Positions 12,422-17,741 of a stretch of 17,741 nucleotides of DNA are shown here, piece after piece. The notes under the pieces were generated by a model. That model was not told where the DNA came from, ran no database searches, and saw only the letters and a list, made by a program, of their open reading frames with translations. Both the position numbers and the translations under genes were made by a program. Numbering within the stretch: position 1 is the stretch's first letter; each line of letters starts with the position of its first letter. The stretch comes from a bacterium (lineage in GTDB: Bacteria > Dependentiae > Babeliae > Babeliales > RVW-14), in the NCBI GenBank assembly GCA_010027825.1, contig RGUK01000019.1:1-17741 (forward strand). The letters are read 5' to 3'.

Positions 12422-12601
12422 CTATCTTAACAATTCTTTAATCTTACCCTCTATCACCTCAATCTTAACCACCACCTCCACCAACCGCTCATGCTCCTCC
12501 GCCCCAAGCACACGCCCAAGCATCGCATTCAGCTCATCATTATAGCACTCAAGCTCCCGCCTCAACAACCCATACATCACCAACTTTTCTTCTATTTCCA
12601 T
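12422..12601 (-). CDS. Small coiled-coil early protein, unknown function
   Basis: 59 residues from ATG 12601, almost entirely helical and charged (MEIEEKLVMYGLLRRELECYNDELNAMLGRVLGAEEHERLVEVVVKIEVIEGKIKELLR), with heptad-like leucine/valine spacing typical of a short coiled coil. A longer frame starts at 12640, but those residues lie in an F2 left half and in the A-rich leader (aaataaatgttaaattaaaa) shared with neighbours, so the internal ATG is preferred. No family recognised. Confidence 0.6.
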   Translation of the reverse strand: MEIEEKLVMYGLLRRELECYNDELNAMLGRVLGAEEHERLVEVVVKIEVIEGKIKELLR

Positions 12602-12627
12602 ATCTTTTAATTTAACATTTATTTCAA

Positions 12628-12699
12628 TAATCATAGCCAATCATTTCGTCATTGCGAGGCACGTAGTGCCGAAGCAACCTAAAATCACAGTTCAGACAA
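12628..12699 (+). repeat. F1 inserted in F2 (composite unit)
   Basis: F2 left half aatcatagccaatcattt (12629-12646), F1 (12647-12680), F2 right half aaaatcacagttcagac (12681-12697). Confidence 0.9.
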
Positions 12700-12700
12700 C

Positions 12701-13063
12701 CTACCCATTCACCTTAGCCCTATCTATATCCCCCAATATCCCCCGCACTATCCCCGCAGTGTACAAATCCAACGAGCCAAGAAAAGACCCCCAAACCAAC
12801 ACAAAACCACACGCAGCAGCGCAATCAAATCGCAGCGTTACACCCGTCAGGCTCACGCTCATGCGCTTCTCTATCTGCTCAATAAGCAGCAGCAGATGTT
12901 GTAGCAGCAGCAGGTCATGTCCGTCATTGTTGGCTTCCCCTTGCAGGTCAACGTATATCCGCATCTGCGCAGCCAACTGCCTCGCAGCTATCAATAGAGC
13001 CTCAGCCCTCTCCCTTTTCAACTTCACCTTCAATACCGGTAACACCGTCATTCTTATTATCAT
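12701..13063 (-). CDS. Small early phage protein, unknown function
   Basis: 120 residues, two halves: a helical N-terminal region (KVKLKRERAEALLIAARQLAAQMRIYVDLQ...LLLLQHLLLLIEQIEKRM) and a C-terminal region with LTGVTLRFDCAAACGFVLVW and LDLYTAGIVRGILGDIDRA. No family recognised. ATG at 13063 preceded by ataaaaattaaaaaat; a second ATG four codons in (13051) is possible. Flanked on both sides by F1-in-F2 composites. Confidence 0.6.
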   Translation of the reverse strand: MIIRMTVLPVLKVKLKRERAEALLIAARQLAAQMRIYVDLQGEANNDGHDLLLLQHLLLLIEQIEKRMSVSLTGVTLRFDCAAACGFVLVWGSFLGSLDLYTAGIVRGILGDIDRAKVNG

Positions 13064-13086
13064 ATTTTTTAATTTTTATTTAACAC

Positions 13087-13171
13087 AATCATAGCCAATC
13101 ATTTCGTCATTGCGAGGCACGTAGTGCCGAAGCAACCTAAAATCATAGTTCAAACAATAACAGTTCAGACA
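13087..13171 (+). repeat. F1 inserted in F2, with a duplicated F2 right half
   Basis: F2 left half 13087-13104, F1 13105-13138, F2 right half twice (13139-13155 and 13157-13170). The second supplies the TGA (13165-13167) of the next gene. Confidence 0.85.
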
Positions 13172-13629
13172 GCCCGCCCCAAAAACCTCGCACTGTTTTC
13201 CAATGCCGAAAGCAAACCTTTGAGCATTATATCATGGTGCGCAGTTACTTCTGCCACAGCAGCAGCGTGCATCTGTTTATACACCGCTGCCCGCTCCTCG
13301 TTAGAGCTGAACGTCATCTTATACAATGCCGGCAAAATGTGGTAGTCATCCTCAAGCCTCCACTGATTAAACCACCACAACGACACACCAGGCATCGCCC
13401 AAAAATCACTCGCCTCCGCCTCCGGCACGTCATTGCGAGGCAACGCTTGCGTTGCCGAAGCAACCTCATCATCATCCGGTGCCAACACCTCCATCACCCA
13501 CGCCACACCCGAATCCGCTATCAGGTCAAATAGCTCCACATCACTCATGCCCGTCATAAAGCACACCAACTTCTCATTATAATGATACTGCCCCCTCGTC
13601 TGCGCAGTATGCGTTATCTTTTTTTCCAT
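13165..13629 (-). CDS. Early phage protein of unknown function
   Basis: 154 residues, soluble: YHYNEKLVCFMTGMSDVELFDLIADSGVAWVMEVLAPDDDE, then an in-frame F1 copy (EVASATQALPRND), then FWAMPGVSLWWFNQWRLEDDYHILPALYKMTFSSNEERAAVYKQMHAAAVAEVTAHHDIML. The Trp-rich segment and the helical C terminus look genuine but match no family I can name. ATG at 13629 after leader taaatgttaaaattaaaggg. The last residues are followed by a stop donated by an F2 repeat (gtcTGA). Confidence 0.65.
   Translation of the reverse strand: MEKKITHTAQTRGQYHYNEKLVCFMTGMSDVELFDLIADSGVAWVMEVLAPDDDEVASATQALPRNDVPEAEASDFWAMPGVSLWWFNQWRLEDDYHILPALYKMTFSSNEERAAVYKQMHAAAVAEVTAHHDIMLKGLLSALENSARFLGRAV
13428..13466 (+). repeat. 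F1 repeat in the 13165-13629 gene
   Basis: 39-bp copy with core ggcaacgcttgcgttgcc (perfect stem), in frame. Confidence 0.85.
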
Positions 13630-13658
13630 TTTTACCCTTTAATTTTAACATTTATAAA

Positions 13659-13722
13659 TAATCATAGCCAATCACGTAATCATTTTAATCATAGTTCAGA
13701 CAACCAAAATCATAGTTCAGAC
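13659..13722 (+). repeat. Uninterrupted F2 repeat plus an extra right half
   Basis: atcatagccaatcacgtaat, then cattttaatcatagttcagac, then a second right half aaaatcatagttcagac whose tca (13717-13719) is the stop of the small gene 13717-13878. Confidence 0.8.
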
Positions 13723-13878
13723 CTGGTTAGTACGTGCCCCGCCACCGGGACACGTTTCGGCTACAAAAGCCTCATCAGCCAACCTTTCCGTCATTGCGAG
13801 CCTCCTACGGAGGCGACGCAACCTCACCTTGTGATACCCATTCACATACAGCGCAGAACCAACATCATAGCCCATCAT
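13717..13878 (-). CDS. Small 53-aa gene, unknown function
   Basis: Frame of 54 codons from ATG 13878 to a TGA inside an F2 repeat. Reads MMGYDVGSALYVNGYHKVR, then an F1-derived basic stretch (RLRRLRRRLAMT), then ERLADEAFVAETCPGGGARTNQV. The non-repeat halves look like coding sequence (mixed polarity, a CPGGG turn). It fills an otherwise gene-free 300-bp gap in an operon where the other gaps hold only repeats. The F1 copy here is read in a different frame from those in the other minus-strand genes. The start codon itself lies in a degenerate F2 left half, so the true start is uncertain. Confidence 0.45.
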   Translation of the reverse strand: MMGYDVGSALYVNGYHKVRLRRLRRRLAMTERLADEAFVAETCPGGGARTNQV

Positions 13879-13916
13879 TTCGTCATTGCGAACCTCCGTA
13901 GGAGGTGAAGCAACCT
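13789..13916 (+). repeat. Two F1 copies with similar cores around the 53-aa gene
   Basis: 13789-13824 (core gcctcctacggaggc) lies inside the gene; 13881-13916 (core acctccgtaggaggt) lies just upstream of its start within a split F2 unit. Confidence 0.8.
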
Positions 13917-13932
13917 AAATCATAGTTCAGAC

Positions 13933-14301
13933 CTACCCCCCTCCCTCCTCAAACACAACATCCTTAACATTTTTAATTTTTCCGTCATTGCGAACCATGA
14001 GCGTAGTCCCAACATAGGCAGGGAGTGAAGCAACCTCTACCGGCACCGTAAATGTTATTGGCACCGGCGCCTTCTCCCCGTTGCGGTCAAGCTCCTGAAC
14101 CACCTCCTCCGGCACATTATCGCCTGCCCACATAATGTCCAAGTCCCCGTCAAATCGGGCATTCATCACCCCTTCAAGCCACTCCCGCAAATGCCCCGTC
14201 TCCACAGCACCCACAACAATACTCCCGCGTCCCACGCGCACCACATCCCCACGCTTCACTTTAATTCGCCCCTTCGGGTACTCCCACCATGTTGGATACA
14301 T
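13933..14301 (-). CDS. Small early phage protein, unknown function
   Basis: 122 residues. N-terminal half (WWEYPKGRIKVKRGDVVRVGRGSIVVGAVETGHLREWLEGVMNARFDGDLDIMWAGDNVPEEVVQEL) has a beta-rich start then a helix. An enlarged F1 copy (13983-14036) encodes EVASLPAYVGTTLMVRNDG near the C terminus. No family recognised. ATG at 14301 preceded by ttttttaacaatataaaac. First gene downstream of MuB. Confidence 0.6.
   Translation of the reverse strand: MYPTWWEYPKGRIKVKRGDVVRVGRGSIVVGAVETGHLREWLEGVMNARFDGDLDIMWAGDNVPEEVVQELDRNGEKAPVPITFTVPVEVASLPAYVGTTLMVRNDGKIKNVKDVVFEEGGG
13983..14036 (+). repeat. Enlarged F1 copy in the 13933-14301 gene
   Basis: 54 bp with ordinary flanks but a longer, less symmetric centre; in frame. 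Confidence 0.7.
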
Positions 14302-14333
14302 ATACTGTTTGTTTTATATTGTTAAAAAAATTC

Positions 14334-14427
14334 CGTCATTGCGAGGGAGCGTAGCGAACCGAAGCAACCTCATAGCCAATTATTCCGTCATTGCGAGGCG
14401 GGAGCGTAGCTCCCAACGAAGCAACCT
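14334..14427 (+). repeat. Two F1 copies flanking an F2 left half
   Basis: F1 14334-14370, F2 left fragment catagccaattatt, F1 14386-14427, then an F2 right-half remnant aaaatcaca. No gene in 14302-14431. Confidence 0.85.
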
Positions 14428-14431
14428 AAAA

Positions 14432-15340
14432 TCACACCAACACCATCTTCCGCTTCTCCACCTCCTTTTTCAGCACCCGAAGGCTTAGCCCCGCAGCCTT
14501 AATTATTGCCGACTTTTCCTTTGCCGTAGCCTCCGGCAGATTAGCCTCCAAAATTTTAAGCGCATCAGCCCGCCGAAGCGCAGCAAGCTCCGCTTCGCTG
14601 TCCAAAGCATCGCTCACGCTTTGAAACTTGCGCCCAAACCTATCAAAAAAAGCCTCCCAACCTATCCGCTGATTAGCCAATAACCCCTCTATCTTCTTCG
14701 CGAGAGAGGTATCGCCTATCAGGTACCAACCGCATTGGTCAACCGTATCATCGTATAAGCTCTTCACCTCCATAAAGCACCTGTCGCTCATATACCCGGC
14801 ATCGTCCAATATCACTAATGGTTTATCTAATAGAGCAATTTGCTGCTCCAACTTTTCGCGTATGTAGCTTAGCGTACCCTTCGGCTCTATCCCAAGTCCC
14901 TGCGCTATTTGCTTCAACAAGTCCCCGCGGGTAATGCCCTCGCGGCACTTAACGTAGGTAACATTACCGTTACCGGCAGCATAAGCCTCCGCACCGTAGG
15001 TCTTCCCTATACCCACTAAATCGCAATTAATCAGGCTCAAACTACGCTCCTGCGTAGCTTTTAATTGACCCTGCATAAACGTGTACACCTGCGTCTGTGC
15101 TGTCTTCCAAGCCTCCCCATCAAGCACCACGTGCAGCTTCTTCGCTATCCGCACCCATTGCCCATCGGCAAGCACGCCCTGCACCTCCCCATTCCGCACC
15201 CGCGAATACACACTTGCCTGTATCCCTAAGTACCGCGCATGGGCACTTTGACTATACACGCTGTCCTTCTCCTGGCGCATAGCCAAGTCATCTGCCACCG
15301 CCTTAATCACCCGCTGCCTCTGTTCATTTGTTGTCTGCAT
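14432..15340 (-). CDS. MuB-like transposition ATPase
   Basis: 302 residues. MuB-type AAA+ ATPase that binds target DNA and stimulates and directs MuA. N-terminal residues about 25-75 contain a helix-turn-helix-like region (SQSAHARYLGIQASVYSRVRNGEVQGVLADGQWVRIAKKL) as in MuB. Walker A INCDLVGIGKTYGAEAYA at about 104-121 (GxGKT), Walker B KPLVILDDAGYMSDRCF at about 173-189 with Asp-Asp in place of the more usual Asp-Glu, then DQCGWYLIGDTSLAKKIEG (sensor region). The end (ALRRADALKILEANLPEATAKEKSAIIKAAGLSLRVLKKEVEKRK) resembles the MuB C-terminal domain. Follows the transposase gene with a 130-bp gap containing an F1-F2 composite. No repeat has entered this coding sequence. Confidence 0.85.
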   Translation of the reverse strand: MQTTNEQRQRVIKAVADDLAMRQEKDSVYSQSAHARYLGIQASVYSRVRNGEVQGVLADGQWVRIAKKLHVVLDGEAWKTAQTQVYTFMQGQLKATQERSLSLINCDLVGIGKTYGAEAYAAGNGNVTYVKCREGITRGDLLKQIAQGLGIEPKGTLSYIREKLEQQIALLDKPLVILDDAGYMSDRCFMEVKSLYDDTVDQCGWYLIGDTSLAKKIEGLLANQRIGWEAFFDRFGRKFQSVSDALDSEAELAALRRADALKILEANLPEATAKEKSAIIKAAGLSLRVLKKEVEKRKMVLV

Positions 15341-15416
15341 ACCCTATACCTTTTTCCCTATTTTAATGCCCTTTAAAGGCTGTTTGTATTGCTTTTAAAC
15401 CCCTATTAATAATTTC

Positions 15417-15468
15417 CGTCATTGCGAGGCACGTAGTGCCGAAGCAACCTAAAATCGTAGTTCAGACA
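15417..15468 (+). repeat. F1 copy joined to F2 right half
   Basis: F1 15417-15450 and F2 right half aaaatcgtagttcagac (15451-15467), 3 bp beyond the transposase stop. Confidence 0.85.
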
Positions 15469-15470
15469 AT

Positions 15471-17651
15471 CTAAATACTGTCCAAAACCCGCTGTTCAAA
15501 CGTCCTTTTAACCGGCACAACCTCCGGCTCGGTGTGCCACACCTCGTCCACATCACCCGCCTCCCGTAGGGGCGCAATGTTTGCGCCCTCATCAGCGTAG
15601 GGCGTAGCCCTACGCAAATCACCATCCGAACCGTCATTGCGAGGCGGGAGCGTAGCGACCAACGAAGCAACCTCATTAACCATCACCCCCACCTTCTCAT
15701 ATCCCGCCTTGCGCTCCTTCACCATAGCCTTAAATTGGTTGATGTATTTCATTTGCTTTTCAAACGATGCCTTATCCGCTGCCGTCTGTTCCGCAGCAGA
15801 TTCTTGAAAAGGCTCCACACGCGTTGCCGTTGTAACGTACTTATTGCCGGCATACAAATACAGCGTCTTAATGCCGTCATCCTCCATCATATAGTAGCAT
15901 TCAAAGTCCCACTTGTCTATGCGCGCTACCGACCACACATCGTCAAGCGCATATTTGCTGCCCTGCACATTTAGGAACTCGCGCTTCAGACCGCATTGCG
16001 TCTTAACGCCTAAATAACGCACTACCGTCTCTGCCGGGTGCTTCACCGTATTCGGATTCTGGCGTTGCTCTAACACCTCCCAACGAGTCATATTAGGGTA
16101 TAGCTGCTGATTCGGATGAAGGCTATTGTTCCATTCGTCAATAGTATCCAAGTCATGCTGCACTATCTGCTCATACATATAGCGCACCTTAGCCTTGTCC
16201 GCGTTAAGCCTTGTGGTTAGGCTTTTCGCATAAAACCTGCCCAAATAGCCGGGTATTTTACTTTCAAAACCATGCTTTTTGCGCTTAATAAAATGCTCAG
16301 CGCGCTTCTCCTGCGGGTTGCCGCCCAAGCACTTACGCAGCTTAGTAAACAACAAGCCCTCCGTCAACACATCCGGCATAAACTCATCTGTGCCGTCATT
16401 GCGAGGCGTACCTCCGTCAGCCGAAGCAACCTTGCCCATTAAGTGGTCGGTAAGGTGTCGCTCAAATTCTATTTCGTAGGGGAAGCCCCAACCCTTACGC
16501 ATTATCAATCCTGCCATATCACGCAGTGCCTCGCGTATAAGCTCTACGCCCTTATCCCTGCCGTATGCCTTGCCAACGTAGCACCCGCTTGCCACATCTA
16601 TCACCATGTAGCACTTCACGCTGCGCTCACCCGCAATATCCTGAAACGGCAAGTCCCTATCGTCCATAGTAATCTTGCTGAACGCATACTCCGGAGACTT
16701 ACGCACCACGTGTGGCGCATACATATCGCGCCATTGCAGTTGGCTTGCCCTGCCCTTATCTATCAACATCCGGTTTATCGGCTTATTCATATAGCCCTCA
16801 ATGGTACTGTCTGCCGGCACCACCACCTTACCATTCACCTTATATGCAGCCGGGTCCAGCACCTCCCCCGTCTCCAAATTCACAACCCTGCGCCTGCCGT
16901 TCATAAACTCTTTGAACATCCGACACACCTCCGTTGCCGTAGGCACATACGCAGGTATTACCGCCAAGCTGCATATCAAATTCTCCAACCGCACATCCAC
17001 CTTCCGCGTATTTTGATTCCCATACTTTTTGCTCACAAGGCATTCGTAACCTTTATCTTTATATTCTTGCACCTTTCTTTTCAGTGCTCTCAAATTCTCC
17101 GGCAACCCCGGATTAACCGGCTTATCCGTCTTCGCCAACTGCACACATTGCTGCCAAAACGCCTCCATCACCATGCCCAACACATCTTTTACCGCCTTTT
17201 TGCTGCGCATAACCGTCAGTATCATATTCAGCCACTCAGCCTGACGTACCAACCGCTCCTGCTCCTCAATCGGCAAATAACGAGGGGCGAAGCCCCGAGA
17301 TAAATCAGCGTGGGGCGTAGCCCTACGCACATCACCCGAATCACACAAATCATGGTTCAGACAATACCCCGCATAAAACTGCCGCGCCTTCACATCCGGC
17401 TTTATCAACTTCATTATAGGATTAGCCCGCAGCACCGCCTCCAAATTACCATACTCCGCCACCACAGCAGCCCGGTACTTATAAGGCAAACTGTCATAAT
17501 ACACCTCAACCACCCTGCCGTTACCACCATACCCAAGCACCTCAATGTTGCCCCGCTGCTTATTTTTACTATACGCATCAGCCGTCATCACCCGCGGCAC
17601 CAGCTCACCATACTCCAAGACTATCCTGTTTGTTCTGTCTATATATCGCAC
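15471..17651 (-). CDS. MuA-like DDE transposase
   Basis: About 726 residues from GTG 17651; the frame is open to the window edge (GTG 17735 and beyond), so the start is uncertain. Upstream codons lie in an F3-type repeat, and the GTG at 17651 has the A-rich leader (aaacattttaaacataaaag), so it is preferred. Catalyses strand transfer for integration and replicative transposition. The N-terminal DNA-binding part has LEYGELVPRVMTADAYSKNKQRGNIEVLGYGG and YYDSLPYKYR. Catalytic core: first Asp in CYMVIDVASG (about 352), Glu in NPQEKRAEHF (about 452); where the second Asp is expected the sequence reads EIEFERHLTDHL. Then GRFYAKSLTTRLNADK and LHPNQQLYPNMTRWEVLEQ as in Bacteroides Mu-like transposases, and a C-terminal MuB-interacting-type tail. 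F1, F2 and F3 repeats are inserted in frame at four places. First gene of the early arm. Confidence 0.85.
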   Translation of the reverse strand: MRYIDRTNRIVLEYGELVPRVMTADAYSKNKQRGNIEVLGYGGNGRVVEVYYDSLPYKYRAAVVAEYGNLEAVLRANPIMKLIKPDVKARQFYAGYCLNHDLCDSGDVRRATPHADLSRGFAPRYLPIEEQERLVRQAEWLNMILTVMRSKKAVKDVLGMVMEAFWQQCVQLAKTDKPVNPGLPENLRALKRKVQEYKDKGYECLVSKKYGNQNTRKVDVRLENLICSLAVIPAYVPTATEVCRMFKEFMNGRRRVVNLETGEVLDPAAYKVNGKVVVPADSTIEGYMNKPINRMLIDKGRASQLQWRDMYAPHVVRKSPEYAFSKITMDDRDLPFQDIAGERSVKCYMVIDVASGCYVGKAYGRDKGVELIREALRDMAGLIMRKGWGFPYEIEFERHLTDHLMGKVASADGGTPRNDGTDEFMPDVLTEGLLFTKLRKCLGGNPQEKRAEHFIKRKKHGFESKIPGYLGRFYAKSLTTRLNADKAKVRYMYEQIVQHDLDTIDEWNNSLHPNQQLYPNMTRWEVLEQRQNPNTVKHPAETVVRYLGVKTQCGLKREFLNVQGSKYALDDVWSVARIDKWDFECYYMMEDDGIKTLYLYAGNKYVTTATRVEPFQESAAEQTAADKASFEKQMKYINQFKAMVKERKAGYEKVGVMVNEVASLVATLPPRNDGSDGDLRRATPYADEGANIAPLREAGDVDEVWHTEPEVVPVKRTFEQRVLDSI
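15563..15673 (+). repeat. F3 hairpins and F1 copy in the transposase C-terminal tail
   Basis: cgtaggggcgcaatgtttgc hairpin, cgtagggcgtagccctacg, and F1 15632-15673, together coding for about 35 residues (EVASL...RNDGSDGDLRRATPYADEG). Confidence 0.8.
16394..16432 (+). repeat. F1 copy inside the transposase catalytic domain
   Basis: 39 bp, read KVASADGGTPRNDG, lying between the first and last catalytic residues. Confidence 0.85.
17281..17362 (+). repeat. F3 double hairpin and F2 right half in the transposase N-terminal part
   Basis: ggggcgaagcccc and gtggggcgtagccctacg, then aatcatggttcagac, together coding CLNHDLCDSGDVRRATPHAD and SRGFAPR within the frame. Confidence 0.75.
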
Positions 17652-17717
17652 CCTTTTATGTTTAAAATGTTTATCACTATTACCTTTTTGCCTCCGGCAC
17701 ACCCAACCTGCCCGCAC

Positions 17718-17741
17718 CGTAGGGGCGAGTTGCACTCGCCC
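17718..17741 (+). repeat. F3 variant hairpin at the window edge
   Basis: cgtaggggcgagttgcactc followed by gccc, identical to the copy at about 11355-11378. It lies upstream of the preferred transposase start and is cut by the window end. Confidence 0.75.

Noticed and set aside
16443..17303. A 286-codon + strand frame opposite the transposase
   Set aside because: His/Leu/Arg-rich shadow of the MuA-like coding strand; the minus-strand frame carries clear transposase motifs.

Overview
The window is most likely part of a Mu-like (transposable) prophage in a member of the Bacteroidota. The phage assignment rests on recognisable Mu-type proteins: MuA-type transposase, MuB-type ATPase, Gam, GemA (gp16), virion morphogenesis protein (gpG), terminase large subunit, DUF1320 (gp36), DUF935 portal (gp29) and a MuF head protein. 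The host assignment rests on three promoters that fit the Bacteroidota consensus TTTG-N19..21-TAnnTTTG, on A-rich leaders without a clear Shine-Dalgarno, and on transposase sequence resembling Bacteroides Mu-like elements. No host gene or prophage end is visible; both outer genes run into the window edges or close to them.

Layout. Bases 1-4591 (+ strand) hold the head-packaging arm: terminase (5' cut), gp36, portal, and MuF with a C-terminal nuclease-like domain. Bases 4592-6670 are an accessory zone where the two arms converge: terminators, a minus-strand promoter with a possible short RNA, a secreted BamE-like moron gene with its own promoter and terminator, a small gene coupled to a BRO-type antirepressor, and a promoter / structured RNA (or 38-aa gene) / terminator unit just upstream of it. 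Bases 6671-17741 (- strand) hold the early arm read from right to left: MuA, MuB, a run of small unknown genes, a protein with two DnaA domain IV-like helix-turn-helix units, Gam, a RecA-like ATPase, GemA, then two virion genes (gpG and a tail-terminator-like protein).

The window is saturated with small repeats. Family 1 (F1, cgtcattgcga...cgaagcaacct, 33 copies plus 4 half copies) has constant flanks around a variable self-complementary core. Family 2 (F2) has a left half aatcatagccaatcattt and a right half aaaatcacagttcagac. Family 3 (F3) comprises several GC-rich hairpins. All copies I found lie in one orientation whatever the gene direction, and many sit in frame inside essential phage genes.

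The strongest leads are: (1) a textbook -1 frameshift signal at the end of the portal gene that would fuse portal to MuF, whose frame has no ordinary start codon outside a repeat; (2) an RNA unit whose 3' stem strand is complementary over 16 nt to the start of the BRO antirepressor gene, recalling phage sar and C4 antisense control of antirepressors; (3) a MuF-nuclease fusion with no evident immunity gene; (4) the oriented, nested repeat system.
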